A DNA stretch of 62,134 nucleotides from an uncultured Verrucomicrobiota bacterium (lineage in GTDB: Bacteria; Verrucomicrobiota; Verrucomicrobiia; Limisphaerales; UBA1100), in contig CACDBG010000004.1 of assembly GCA_902551155.1 (NCBI GenBank), positions 1 to 62,134 of the forward strand, read 5' to 3'. The position numbers and the translations under genes are program-made. Below, one piece after another: positions 1 through 9,678 of this stretch. The notes below the pieces were generated by a model, which searched no databases, was not told the DNA's origin, and saw only the letters and a program-made list of their open reading frames with translations. How positions within the stretch are numbered: position 1 is the first letter of the stretch; the number at the start of each line of letters is the position of its first letter.

Positions 1-2
1 GT

Positions 3-1073
3 GCCGATCTCGGGCACATTCTGCACTCGCGCCACCAGTATCACTGGCACACCGGTTACGAGCCCCCCCTTACAGTGGCCGCACCGCACATCGGTGCGTG
101 GATCGCTCACGCTCGAGGCCGTAATCACCCTGCCTTGCCGGCTTTCATTGATATCGGGCAAACACCAAACGGTGAAAGCGAGGAGATAAAAGCGTTCCAA
201 ACTGGCGGCTGCCTTGGCACTGAATACGGGCCATTCACGATTGATGATCCCGCCAACGCGATCAAAGCCGTGCGCCCTCCGGCCGGCATGAGCCCGGTGC
301 GCTTTAAGACGCGGTACCAGAATTACCTACGGCTGCTCAAGGCTAGCCAAGATTTTCAAAAAGGTGATTCAGTCAAGCGCGAACAGTTGCTCAAGTCCAT
401 GGATGAGGCCTTCACCCTACTCAGTAGCCCAGCCGCAAAGGCTTTTGATCTTACCTTAGAGCCAGAAAAAAATGCTGCCCCTTACGGCACAGGGAAGTTT
501 GGCCGTGGATGCCTACTTGCCCGCCGACTAACCGAAGTGGGCGCGAGATTCATTGAAGTGACCAGTGATTATGGCCCGTTCAAGCGCTGGGACACCCATG
601 AAAATGGGCATACTCGATTAGCCGAACTAAAGAAGGATATCGATCAGCCCCTTGCGCAGTTAATTCTCGACCTTGAAGAACGAGGCCTGCTTAACCGCAC
701 GCTCATCGTGCTCGCCACTGAGTTCAGCCGAGACATGCTCGTGGAAGGTAAACCGGACAAAGAAGTGCGTGGGCAAGTAAAACAGCCTGATATCATTAAC
801 GAGTTGAAATTTTATGGTATGCACCGCCATTTCACCGCAGCTGGCAGCGTGCTGATGTTTGGTGGAGGTGCCAATCGCGGACATCTCTTTGGGGAAACAG
901 CTAACGAGCGTCCCTGTAAGACCATCAAAGATCCTGCCACCATAACAGACCTACACGCCACCATCTTTCGTGCCATGGGGGTCCCCACCGACTACCATAT
1001 CACTGTGGAGCAACGTCCTTTCTATGCTACCAAAGATGGAAAAGGGCGACCACTACATGGTATCATTTCATGA
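3..1073 (+). CDS. DUF1501 family protein, C-terminal part (cut by window edge)
   Basis: The frame is open from base 3, so the track's first ATG at 75 is internal and the gene starts outside the window; about 356 residues are visible. The early motif HQYHWHTGYEP and the later segments RWDTHENG, LNRTLIVLATEFSR and VLMFGGGANRGHLFGE fit DUF1501, a sulfatase/alkaline-phosphatase-fold family that is abundant in Planctomycetota and Verrucomicrobiota. It usually follows a DUF1549/DUF1553 gene and is exported. The reaction is not established for the family. The C-terminus (DLHATIFRAMGVP then DYHITVEQRPF) looks complete. The gene ends 40 bases before nagA on the same strand and may be co-transcribed with it. 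Confidence 0.85.
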   Translation, partial: ADLGHILHSRHQYHWHTGYEPPLTVAAPHIGAWIAHARGRNHPALPAFIDIGQTPNGESEEIKAFQTGGCLGTEYGPFTIDDPANAIKAVRPPAGMSPVRFKTRYQNYLRLLKASQDFQKGDSVKREQLLKSMDEAFTLLSSPAAKAFDLTLEPEKNAAPYGTGKFGRGCLLARRLTEVGARFIEVTSDYGPFKRWDTHENGHTRLAELKKDIDQPLAQLILDLEERGLLNRTLIVLATEFSRDMLVEGKPDKEVRGQVKQPDIINELKFYGMHRHFTAAGSVLMFGGGANRGHLFGETANERPCKTIKDPATITDLHATIFRAMGVPTDYHITVEQRPFYATKDGKGRPLHGIIS

Positions 1074-1113
1074 AAACATTTGATTCTTAAATCCAAGCCA
1101 TCAACATCAATCT

Positions 1114-2280
1114 ATGGAAATCACTAACGCTCGTCTAATCCTCCCTGACTCAATCGAGCGAGGATCCTTGAGTATTCGCAATGGCCGAATCCAAAAGATT
1201 TCCAAAAACGCCAGATCAGCCACTAAAGCAAACGTTGAATACATAAATCTTCGCGGCGGATTCCTCGCTCCTGGCTTTGTTGATATTCATATACATGGAG
1301 CACTCGGACGTGACACCATGGAAGCTAACCCGGACGCTTTTCGTGAGATTACCGAGTTTCACCTTAAGGGAGGCACCACCTCTCTTACCCTGACCACACT
1401 TTCCGCCTCCCAGAAAGATATCCTTAAAACGCTCAAAGCCATTAAGCCATTTCATAATAAATCCATGGGCGGGTCACGCATCGTTGGTGTACACGTCGAA
1501 GGCCCGTTTATTAATAAAGTCCGTGCTGGAGCTCAAAACCCGGATTATTGCCGTAATCCAACTGCCAAGGAATGGAGCCCCATGCTCAAATACGGCAAAC
1601 TAATCACTCAAATGACTCTGGCTCCTGAATTGCCGCGGGCGAATACGTTGATAAAGGCCCTGCGCAAAAACGGGTCTATTGCCAGTGGAGGACACACAGA
1701 CGCAACGGAGAAGGAATTGTTTCCAGCACTTAAGGCAGGTTTGAACCAGAGCACCCACACTTTTAACGCCATGAGTGGTCTGGTTAAAAAAGGACCTTAT
1801 CGCTCAGCTGGAATGCTTGAATTCGCCTTGGCACATAACGACATCACTTGTGAACTGATTGCCGATGGACAACACGTGCCGCCAGTCCTAATGCGGATGT
1901 TATTTAACGCTAAACCTCGGGATAAAGTCGTCATTATTACCGATGCCACAAAGGGCGCTGGATTAAGAACAGGCACAAAATTTGAAATGTATGGTATTGC
2001 TGCACGAGTCACTAAAACAACTGCAGAAGTCGTAGACGGACGAGGACTAGCTGGAAGTACCTTGACGATGATCCGAGCAGTTCAAACCGCTGTCGAAAAA
2101 GCCAATGTTTCACTAGTCGATGCAGTCTATATGTCCACCTTCAACCCTGCTCGACAAATTGGACGGGCAAAAGAATTTGGTTCATTGGAAAAAGGTAAGA
2201 AAGCTGATCTAGTTTGGTTTGATAATAAATTCCAAATTAAGGGCGTATGGCTGGACGGGGAGCTGTTACACAGGGCTTGA
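1114..2280 (+). CDS. nagA: N-acetylglucosamine-6-phosphate deacetylase
   Basis: Removes acetate from GlcNAc-6-phosphate, giving glucosamine-6-phosphate, in cytoplasmic amino-sugar recycling. The 388-residue length is normal. Amidohydrolase metal and catalytic residues are visible: HIH at about residues 59-61, the glutamate of HVEGPF, the histidines of SGGHTDAT and STHTFNAMSG, and the aspartate of IITDATKGAG. The C-terminus has the usual composite domain (NPARQIGRAKEFGSLEKGKKADLV). The ATG at 1114 gives a complete N-terminus. It follows the DUF1501 gene closely; no nagB is in view. A ROK-family sugar kinase lies at 52.5 kb but is not linked. Confidence 0.93.
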   Translation: MEITNARLILPDSIERGSLSIRNGRIQKISKNARSATKANVEYINLRGGFLAPGFVDIHIHGALGRDTMEANPDAFREITEFHLKGGTTSLTLTTLSASQKDILKTLKAIKPFHNKSMGGSRIVGVHVEGPFINKVRAGAQNPDYCRNPTAKEWSPMLKYGKLITQMTLAPELPRANTLIKALRKNGSIASGGHTDATEKELFPALKAGLNQSTHTFNAMSGLVKKGPYRSAGMLEFALAHNDITCELIADGQHVPPVLMRMLFNAKPRDKVVIITDATKGAGLRTGTKFEMYGIAARVTKTTAEVVDGRGLAGSTLTMIRAVQTAVEKANVSLVDAVYMSTFNPARQIGRAKEFGSLEKGKKADLVWFDNKFQIKGVWLDGELLHRA

Positions 2281-2302
2281 ATACGCTTTACTAACTAAAA
2301 AA

Positions 2303-2379
2303 TGGCACTCCCGGAAGGATTTGAACCTTCGACCTAGTGTTTAGGAAACACCCGCTCTATCCAACTGAGCTACGGGAGC
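2303..2379 (-). tRNA. tRNA-Arg (anticodon CCT)
   Basis: The minus strand folds as a full cloverleaf: acceptor GCTCCCG/CGGGAGT, anticodon stem GGTGT/ACACT with seven-base loop TTCCTAA (anticodon CCT, reading AGG), and T-arm GAAGG-TTCAAAT-CCTTC. The 3' CCA is encoded. The track's ORF at 2341-2637 is a false ORF running into this tRNA. Confidence 0.96.
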
Positions 2380-2515
2380 ACGACCGAATGATGCCGCAGA
2401 ATTCAATATATTTAAAGGAATGTCATACCCTATCAACCAGATTATGAATAACTCCCTTCGAGCATGAGTTGTAACTAAGCATAAAATCCTTTCTAATGAA
2501 CATCCGGAGGGGTTA

Positions 2516-3157
2516 ATGAATCTATTTATAGGTAGATCGTGTAATTTAAGACCGTATTTTGGCAGTGTTTTGCTAGTTCTCCTGAATACAAGCTGCTCAT
2601 ACCTGCCATTATCAGATCCAGGAAGAGATTTGCCCAACCCTTCAAATCCAATCAGCGCACCCGGACCAAAAACTTTCGTCCCATCTCTTGGAAAACAGGA
2701 ATTTCTTGAAACCTCGACCTATACCGATGGAGAGGGGAGGCTGTATTCCGCGCAAAACAAAACTCTTCTTACCGGCACCCTTGTCGCCTTTCACTCTGCG
2801 GGGCAGAAAAAATATGAAATCAATTATATTGAAGGGTTTCGCGAAGGCAGTGCTCAGTGGTGGACAAGTGATGGACAGCTAAAACACCTTCGCAACTATC
2901 ACAAAGGAAAGCTCAACGGTAGTTGGGTTGAATACTATGAAGGTTCTGAACAAAAACAGCAGGAACATATATACGACAATGGAGTTGAAATTATGCGGCG
3001 AGGCTGGTGGCTCAATGGCAGCAAAAAATTCGAGGTAGCTTTTGAAAATGGAGAAGAAAAATCCCGCCAATCTTGGGATGCGCTAGAAGCCGCCACCTCT
3101 ACCAAGCCAGCCCCAGATCCACTACTACCAAAACTGCCCTCGCAACCAGAGCCCTAA
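2516..3157 (+). CDS. Lipoprotein with MORN/YwqK-like repeats
   Basis: A 213-residue protein with an N-terminal hydrophobic stretch ending in the lipobox-like LLNTSC, so probably lipid-anchored after signal peptidase II cleavage. The middle (about residues 85-180) contains short repeats typical of MORN/YwqK proteins: an aromatic residue, then SAGQKKYE, EGSAQWWTSDGQLK, KGKLNGSWVEYY and NGSKKFEVAFENG. The C-terminus is proline-rich. The start is well supported by GGAGG eight bases upstream. It lies convergent with the Wzz-like gene, overlapping its end by four bases, and opposite to the tRNA. Function unknown; such repeats are linked to surface or membrane association. Confidence 0.72.
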   Translation: MNLFIGRSCNLRPYFGSVLLVLLNTSCSYLPLSDPGRDLPNPSNPISAPGPKTFVPSLGKQEFLETSTYTDGEGRLYSAQNKTLLTGTLVAFHSAGQKKYEINYIEGFREGSAQWWTSDGQLKHLRNYHKGKLNGSWVEYYEGSEQKQQEHIYDNGVEIMRRGWWLNGSKKFEVAFENGEEKSRQSWDALEAATSTKPAPDPLLPKLPSQPEP

Positions 3158-4398
3158 ATCCTCCAAAAGGTTTGCTTTAGATCAGCTATCTTACCTGCCT
3201 GTTCTGGGTCGGCTTCTGATTGGCGTTTTGCTTCCAGCACAAATACCAATAGACACGTAGCAAAACCACTAGCAACTAGCGCAATCAGGACCATTTGCTT
3301 ACGCTTTGGGCTGGAGCGGTTTTCAGGCGGAATTGCCGCATCCAATACTTGAAGAATAGGCGCATTCTGAGACTCCTCTACTTTTGCCATCTGATATTGC
3401 TGGCTGAGCAGTTGATTGATGGTCTCGGCATATGTTAGATCTCTTAATCGCCGAGCGTACTCTAGGCCGGCCTTTGGCACTTGGCTCGTCGTGATAATCG
3501 ATGAAGAACTGCCCGGTGTGCTTTCAGGATTATTGCGCTCCAAATTTGTCAGTTGAGTTCGCATCTGGGCAAGAATAGTGACAGAACGCTTCACCTCGGG
3601 ATTATCGTCGGTAGCAGACAACTTTAATGCTCCCAATTCCACCTCCTTAGCAGCAATTTGAGCTCGGAGTGTTGCGATTGCCTCAATAACAGCTCGGCTC
3701 TGTTCCTCCAATCGAATTAAACCCGTTGTCTCCTGAGATACTCTCATCGCCTCTTCGGCCATCTGCAGTTTTGTAGTCGCTTCAATTAACTGTTTCTCTA
3801 AAAAAGCACGTCTTTGAGAGGCCTCCGTTAAAGCTAATTCTCTACTGAGCCGTTCGAGTTCAATCACATAATCGTTGGTTATTTCGGCTGCTTTTTCCGG
3901 GCTCTCGTCTTCAACTGAAATTGTAATGACTCCATCTTTTTTTCCTAATAAAGCTTCTGTTGCCCCAGAGAGCCCTGATCTTGCTTGCTCCATCGAAAGA
4001 TCTCCATCCTTGCCCTTGGTTAATTTATGTTTGGCAATAATTTTATCCTGTACCCGACGGCTTTGGAGCATGGTCAATAATACCTCTGTATCCGATCCAC
4101 CTCCACCTCCTGCACCAACCATGCCGGCCAAAGACCCGAGCTGACTAAGCATAGACATCGCCGAACCCTGTTTACGATCTGAAGGAATCAGAGTTGTGGA
4201 AGCGGTGTAAATTTCAGGCACTGTTAGACTATATGCTGCCGTAATGCATCCCACAAGAAACGGAACAATAATTATCTTCTTTTTATGACGGGCAAATACC
4301 AACAGCAGATCAATCAGGCTGATACTATCCTCTTGCTCATCGTGTTCTGAAACGCTGGCATTCACATTAGAATTATAATCGAGTCGATTTAATCGCAA
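3154..4398 (-). CDS. Wzz/GNVR-type polysaccharide chain-length determinant protein
   Basis: Inner-membrane polysaccharide co-polymerase, expected to set glycan chain length together with a Wzy polymerase and an outer-membrane exporter. The first hydrophobic segment (IIIVPFLVGCITAAYSL) is followed by the family's proline-rich EIYTASTTLIP. A long charged coiled-coil covers about residues 150-290, and a second membrane segment (MVLIALVASGFATCLLVF) lies near the C-terminus after PPENRSSPKRKQ. There is no fused tyrosine-kinase domain and no separate BY-kinase in the window. The track start is a TTG without a convincing ribosome site; a GTG a few codons on is possible. The SLBB exporter gene lies immediately upstream. 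Confidence 0.86.
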   Translation of the reverse strand: MRLNRLDYNSNVNASVSEHDEQEDSISLIDLLLVFARHKKKIIIVPFLVGCITAAYSLTVPEIYTASTTLIPSDRKQGSAMSMLSQLGSLAGMVGAGGGGGSDTEVLLTMLQSRRVQDKIIAKHKLTKGKDGDLSMEQARSGLSGATEALLGKKDGVITISVEDESPEKAAEITNDYVIELERLSRELALTEASQRRAFLEKQLIEATTKLQMAEEAMRVSQETTGLIRLEEQSRAVIEAIATLRAQIAAKEVELGALKLSATDDNPEVKRSVTILAQMRTQLTNLERNNPESTPGSSSSIITTSQVPKAGLEYARRLRDLTYAETINQLLSQQYQMAKVEESQNAPILQVLDAAIPPENRSSPKRKQMVLIALVASGFATCLLVFVLEAKRQSEADPEQAGKIADLKQTFWRI

Positions 4399-4440
4399 AC
4401 GGAAAAAGCTCTTCTCCGAAAGGGGATGTGCGAGACTGGG

Positions 4441-6838
4441 CTAATCATCCTGAAGGACTCGGACTGCAGCCGCCCCAATAGCAAAGTCCGAGAATATCTT
4501 CACCCACTCTTTGAGCTCATATTTCCAATTAGCAAAATCCATTTTCTCGGGCACAACCACTGTATCTCCCGGATAAATAGGTTCGTAAATAAATTTTCTT
4601 CCCCTTTGACCGTAACTTACAACAGTGCCGTCAGCCCTAATTAAAAAAAGATGTTTCATGTCTGCATATTTCGTCGGCCCCCCCCGCCGCCGCCATCGTG
4701 TCAATTACACCGCTATCCTCACTCCATAGAGTTGACTGCTGGTTATAGACTTCCCCCATAATGTGCACTTCGTTCATTTTCGAAGGGACTACAAAAACAT
4801 CTCCATCTTCCAGTTCAATTTGGGGTAACGACCCTACTGTAACCGCTTTCCTCTCCAACTGCAATGTCACTCTGCCCGTAGCCACAGTCGCCCGCATCAT
4901 GTTAATAGTCTTGGCTCTTGCCTGCATTTGTGCGGCAACCAAATTTTTTACGTCTGGCGAGATCGTACGTGCCTGTAAGGCCGCCGTTGCCGAAGCCATT
5001 TCCTTTTCCACCCGTGCCGTCGATTCAACTATTCTCCTTCGCTGCTCTTTTTTAACCGCCTCTCGCGTAAACACGCTCGCATACAAGTAAGCATCAGACG
5101 TAATACCTCCGGCACGTCTAACTAATTGAGGTAATGTCTCTCCGGGAAGAATCCGGTAGACGCCAGGATTCGTAATCTCCCCCCTCAAAACCACCAAGCT
5201 ATCTCTTTTGGATTTTGGAACTGGCACGTCTTTCTGATTGTAAATAGTAACAATATCACCAGGCTTTAGTATGTGGTTTTCCTCCGGATCATCCTCCTTA
5301 ATGGCTGCCCCTAAATTAAAAGAAATGAGCTCATTTCTGAGTGTCTTAGTATTCAGGCGAGTTATTGTCGCATATTGCCAATTAATTTCATTGAGCAGCC
5401 CCCGGACAAGCCCCGTAGGATTTTCCCGCATCTCAATTGCCCGCATCTCAATTGCCCGCATCTGGTCTTGCTTAGACTTAGTAGCATTATCATCCGTTTC
5501 AAATGACTGATTGAGGGGCTGTTTTTCAGTAAGCAAATTAACTCGCATCCAATATTTACGCGGGACCAAATAAGACGCGTCCGGTATAAGATCCTTCAGT
5601 CTCATGCCTTCCTTCCAAGAATACCTGCGAGGAAAATCTACATGGCCTCGCAATGAAACAACTTGATCAAACTGTGGGGATATAGGTTCAATTGAGATTA
5701 AATCTCCGTTTTTAACAGGGGAATTTAGCCCTGTATCGTTTAATTTTATCTCTTTTATCCGGCGCCCTATATTGTCCTCAATCCGTTCAAGTGATGCCCT
5801 GCCTCTAGAAGCCGTTGCGGTTAATCCGCCTGACAACTCAATAATCGTATCAACCGTTTCTGGCTCCTTAGTTTCGTATACTCCAGGGGATTGGACACTC
5901 CCCTTAATCGCCACCAATGGTCCCATTGGCAAAACTCTAATGACATCACCATGCAAGAGACGGATGTCCTTGGAATTATCACCCTCTATAAGTAAGTCAT
6001 ACAGATCTAATTCTGAAATAGGCTTATTCCCACGACGCACCTCGATCTTTCTCATTGAGCCCACTGAAGATGGGCCACCAGCCTCAAAGAGTGCACTTAA
6101 TGCCGTGCTTAAGGCGCTAACTGTGTAATTACCCGGTTTTTCTACATGACCCACGATCAACACCTTGATGGATCTTAGCCTGCCGAAACTGACATTAAGC
6201 TCAAAATCCTTGAACAAACGTTGCATCGCTGTCTTTACAAACCCTTCAATCTGGCTGGCTTTCAGGCCCGCCACCTGCAGCACCCCAACCTTAGGTATGT
6301 TAATCGCACCGTTTCTATCTATGAAAAGTACCAAATTGATATCGACTTGCCCCCAAGCACGAATAACTAACTGATCTCCAGGGCCAACAACATAGTCAGC
6401 TGTCACGGGCAAATTGTCTGCCGATGTAAAACCCTGCATGTGGGGCATAAATAGTTTTTGGCCGTACATGGGTAAATATTCACCGGTCGTTTCAAAAATA
6501 AACTTTTGGAAATTATTGGTCGTTATCTGAACTCGATTGGTTAGAGATTGATTTAAATTCTGATTGCTACCACGACCATATTGTGGAGAAGCCTGCGAAT
6601 ACATCCCCATGGTTTGCGGATACATCCCCATGGTTTGCGGATACATCCCCATGGTTTGCGGATACATCCCAATAGTTGGCATCGAAGGCAGCAGGCCCTG
6701 AGTAGAGCCTCCTATGGGTAGAGCCGAGGGGGGCTGAGCGAAAATAATACTCGCTTGCGCGAACAAAATTAGCTCACAAAAAAACCTAAAAATAGAATAC
6801 TGCCTACCCACCTTTACCACCCAAAGACCCCCCTTCAA
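4441..6838 (-). CDS. SLBB/Wza-type polysaccharide export protein, frameshifted near the 3' end
   Basis: Periplasmic/outer-membrane polysaccharide export protein. Order: signal peptide (ELILFAQASIIFAQ), Gln/Met/Tyr repeats, Poly_export domain around residues 140-220 (VVGPGDQLVIRAWG), then several SLBB segments (for example LRGEITNPGVYRILPGETL). The main ORF (4637-6838) ends in an unrelated tail, ADEICRHETSFFN. The track ORF 4441-4704 holds the missing end in another frame (PTKYADMKHLFLIRADGTVV ... VLQDD). The two join at a G8 run (plus-strand C, 4678-4685); removing one G restores a protein of about 798 residues. The start is uncertain: TTG at 6838, or a GTG slightly downstream of GGGGGG. It is followed by the Wzz-like gene. 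Confidence 0.85.
5425..5463. repeat. 15-bp tandem repeat, 2.6 copies
   Basis: The unit CCCGCATCTCAATTG is repeated twice perfectly, then partially. It is in frame inside the SLBB exporter gene and encodes MRAIEMRAIEMRE. Confidence 0.9.
6601..6663. repeat. 21-bp tandem repeat, three perfect copies
   Basis: Three identical units of ACATCCCCATGGTTTGCGGA plus T, with degenerate flanking copies. It encodes the heptapeptide series MGMYPQT just after the signal peptide of the SLBB exporter. Perfect identity suggests recent slippage or expansion. Confidence 0.93.
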
Positions 6839-6885
6839 TACAGAAAAATCACTGATTTGTCGATATATAAAAGCTACTCCTCAGA

Positions 6886-8154
6886 TTAGTCTAACCGAAA
6901 GAACTCCTGATCAGTTTTCGAGGTTTCTCGATTACTTAGCTTATTTAAATGCCGGTCGGTTTGCTTTCCGTTGAGGTGACCGTTTTTTGGTTCCCCATTT
7001 TGTGCGTCGATACTTTTTGAAACCAAACCGGGTAAATCAAATTCTTGCTGAACAGCCGCAGGTGAAGAAATAATCTTCATCCACATTGGAGCCTTAAATC
7101 GCACCAGCATTCGATATAAGCCCAAGTAAAAAAGAACTGATAAAGAGCAATATAACATCAAAAGGTGTTTTTGATCCCATATTGCCAATACAATCAATGT
7201 CGATATTCCCTGCCATACCCAGAAGAAAGTTGTACTGAGAGAGTTGCGCAGCATCCCATTAGCCTTGCTACCCCACGCCCACCGGTTTAAACGTTTATGC
7301 ACAAGTGAATGGAGGTGCAGAGCATCAGCTTTTTGAGCTCCAGTATTTTTAATTCTCCGGCGATAAATCGAATATAACGTCTCAGTCACCGGATAAATTG
7401 CCAAAGCCAATGGTAAAAACCATGAGAGCTGCGAATGGCGCACCAAAAGTAAAATTGAAATCTCAGCAATTAAAAATCCTAATAAGTAAGCCCCGCCATC
7501 CCCCAAAAAAATTCGCCCTTTTGGGTAGTTAACGAACATGAAGCCTAAAGCAGCAGCTGATGTTCCTAGACTTAATTGCGCGAGGGTCCCATCACCTAAA
7601 AGATGAGCGACCCAGCCCAACCCGCATAGTATAATTACAGCAACTCCTGAAGAGAGCCCATTGAGTCCATCAATAATATTAAAAGCGTGTGTAACCCCGG
7701 CCACACAAAAACAAGTAAACAACCAGCAGATAACACTCAGTCCGCCGGTGCTGATTCCGGGAATAGGCAACACTGCCTTTAATAGCATACCAGCCAATAG
7801 AGCACTGCCAATAGCAGCTAATAGCCGCACCTGGGGCGAAATATTCCCCCAGCAATCCTCAATCATTCCAAAAGCAAACACCGGCAACCCCGCCAAAATG
7901 ACCCATAAAAGGGAAACTTCCGGAGTAAAAACCGAAGTAGTAGGTAGGCTAAAAAGGATGTAAGTGCCTAGTCCTGCGATGATTCCTAACCCACCCAACC
8001 GAGAGACCTGATGTTGGTGCATTCGCTGAGGTTTATCACCCATATGGCAATCTGATCCCACCTGGCCTACGCGCCTAAAACTACTCACCATATAACTAGC
8101 CAAAAATGCCACCCCAACAGCAAATCCTGCTAAAATTAATTGGTCAGTATCCAT
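6886..8154 (-). CDS. Polyprenyl-phosphate sugar-1-phosphate transferase (WecA/MraY-like)
   Basis: Integral membrane enzyme that moves a sugar-1-phosphate, probably GlcNAc-1-P or similar, from its UDP form to undecaprenyl phosphate, starting a lipid-linked glycan. It has about ten hydrophobic segments. The family signatures are present: NIIDGLNGLSSG near residue 160 and FLGDGGAYLLGF near 218, with the cytoplasmic basic loop YRRRIKNTGAQKADALHLH. At 422 residues it carries an extra polar C-terminal tail of about 60 residues. It sits upstream of the exporter and chain-length genes on the same strand, and is the only initiating enzyme visible for the glycan locus. Confidence 0.88.
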   Translation of the reverse strand: MDTDQLILAGFAVGVAFLASYMVSSFRRVGQVGSDCHMGDKPQRMHQHQVSRLGGLGIIAGLGTYILFSLPTTSVFTPEVSLLWVILAGLPVFAFGMIEDCWGNISPQVRLLAAIGSALLAGMLLKAVLPIPGISTGGLSVICWLFTCFCVAGVTHAFNIIDGLNGLSSGVAVIILCGLGWVAHLLGDGTLAQLSLGTSAAALGFMFVNYPKGRIFLGDGGAYLLGFLIAEISILLLVRHSQLSWFLPLALAIYPVTETLYSIYRRRIKNTGAQKADALHLHSLVHKRLNRWAWGSKANGMLRNSLSTTFFWVWQGISTLIVLAIWDQKHLLMLYCSLSVLFYLGLYRMLVRFKAPMWMKIISSPAAVQQEFDLPGLVSKSIDAQNGEPKNGHLNGKQTDRHLNKLSNRETSKTDQEFFRLD

Positions 8155-8276
8155 TCGACTCTAAACAATAGAAATCAGTTTATTTAATACTTATGTATTC
8201 CCTAACAGGCACTCGAAAGGCGGAATGTCATACACTATATTCGACATTTAGGTCAATAACTTGTGAATAAAGTTGA

Positions 8277-8282
8277 TATAAT
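8277..8282 (+). promoter_or_regulatory. Possible -10 box upstream of the porin gene
   Basis: A perfect TATAAT lies 30 bases before the ATG at 8312 in the divergent gap 8155-8311. No good -35 box is placed correctly, and the gene has no clear ribosome site. Confidence 0.3.
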
Positions 8283-8311
8283 GGCAAATAATATGCTCCA
8301 ATCCCTGTCTT

Positions 8312-9532
8312 ATGAAAAAGTGGGGATGGATAGTAATTTGCCTAACATGGGGTATCTTTGGTGTAGCACAAGCCCAGCAGGCGCTGGAGGACCGCGTAGC
8401 CGACCTTGAGAAGAAACTGCTAGAATCCCAGAAGAATACGCAGCTACTCACTGAAGAACTTGATGCAGTAAAGAAACAGGCCCAGCAAGGCTTTGTATCC
8501 TCTCTCCGCCTCAATGGTTATGTCAGTTCCTCCTTCCGCTATACCCCCACCTCAAATGTGGGCAACGATCTATACGGTTTAAGCGGCGGTGAAAATCAGC
8601 GCGACCGCTTTGCATTGGATGTGGTCTCCTTGAGTCTATCCTCTGAAGAAAAAGAAGAGGAATGGGCCTCAGGCTTCCATGTTCAGACTTGGATCGGCCC
8701 AGGAGCAGATTTATTAGGAACAGCAGGCGACCCAAATACATCCAGTCCCGGCAATAATGAAATTGCCATCAAGCAGGCTTACATCAAATTGCATTTACCG
8801 GTAGGTGAAGGACTGGGCATGAAAGTAGGCGTTTTTGATAAGGTCATCGGCTATGAATCGACCGATCGAAATGAAAATCCTTTCCATAGCCATTCCTGGG
8901 GTTACACCGTTGGCCCTCGACAACATACCGGATTCATTTTTGATTATGGAATTACTGAAGAACTCAAACTTCATTTCGGTGTTGCCAATAGCACCTCATC
9001 TAAGATCAATGGCTTAAGCGATAACGACAACCAATATACCCTAATTGGCGCTCTGAAATACCAACTTCCAGAACAAATCTGGGGTCTTGGCGGTTCACAA
9101 TTAACGGCTGGCACAGTTCGAGGCCGCCCTTGGGATGAGGGAAATGATAATCAACCGGTGGTTCGGGAAGAATACTATCACTTTGGCCTGAAAGATATCA
9201 AAACGCCTATTGAGGACTTAACGGCCGGCGCAGCTTGGGATATCGTCGATAACAGAGGGGTTGGAAAGAATGGCGATCAGATATGGGGCGCTTACCTCAA
9301 ATATGAAGCCACCAACTTACTGGAATTTAATTTTCGCGGTGAGAAGTTCCAAGCTGGCTCAAGCTTGGGCTCTAGCATGAGTAATGGCTGGGGCGCAACA
9401 CTGGGAGCCACCTATAAATTGTGGTCCAACACCCTAGCCCGCTTTGAAATCCGCCAGGATAAAACCGATGAAGAAGTCGGAGGCAGAACAGATAATCGGG
9501 CCTTTATCTGGAACCTGATCTACAGTTTCTAA
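8312..9532 (+). CDS. Outer-membrane beta-barrel porin (BBP2/OmpL-like)
   Basis: A signal peptide (WIVICLTWGIFGVAQAQ) is followed by a short coiled coil (about residues 24-58, LEDRVADLEKKLLESQK). A beta-barrel region then runs to the C-terminal phenylalanine (FIWNLIYSF), the usual end for outer-membrane assembly. Segments such as IKQAYIKLHLPVGEGLGMKV and YTVGPRQHTGFIFDYG match the putative beta-barrel porin-2 family (PF07642). The substrate is unknown. At 406 residues it looks complete. It is divergent from the WecA-like gene and in the same orientation as the YdcF-like gene. The track ORF 8248-8514 on the other strand is a shadow. Confidence 0.82.
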   Translation: MKKWGWIVICLTWGIFGVAQAQQALEDRVADLEKKLLESQKNTQLLTEELDAVKKQAQQGFVSSLRLNGYVSSSFRYTPTSNVGNDLYGLSGGENQRDRFALDVVSLSLSSEEKEEEWASGFHVQTWIGPGADLLGTAGDPNTSSPGNNEIAIKQAYIKLHLPVGEGLGMKVGVFDKVIGYESTDRNENPFHSHSWGYTVGPRQHTGFIFDYGITEELKLHFGVANSTSSKINGLSDNDNQYTLIGALKYQLPEQIWGLGGSQLTAGTVRGRPWDEGNDNQPVVREEYYHFGLKDIKTPIEDLTAGAAWDIVDNRGVGKNGDQIWGAYLKYEATNLLEFNFRGEKFQAGSSLGSSMSNGWGATLGATYKLWSNTLARFEIRQDKTDEEVGGRTDNRAFIWNLIYSF

Positions 9533-9678
9533 AGTCTTTTAATCCATCCAAAATAAATCTGTTATCGTTCAAGTCATTAAGTCTTGCATCAGATTTCCTG
9601 ATCACTACTGAATTTTTTGGATAAATCTCAGCGAAAAAAACATCCATTTAGCAGACAGATTAACAGTAAAGGACTGAA

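Noticed and set aside
2303-2515. tRNA-Arg as an integration site for a mobile element
   Set aside because: No integrase and no second copy of the tRNA 3' end were noticed in the window; the AT-rich stretch begins 18 kb away.
2341-2637. 98-residue minus-strand ORF ending APVAQLDRAGVS
   Set aside because: That ending is the translation of the tRNA-Arg gene; the ORF is spurious.
4761-5090. 109-residue plus-strand ORF (and similar ORFs at 3875, 5772, 6165)
   Set aside because: Antisense shadows of the exporter and Wzz-like genes without protein-like features or start sites.
8248-8514. 88-residue minus-strand ORF
   Set aside because: Antisense to the porin signal peptide and coiled coil; low-complexity Ser/Phe product.
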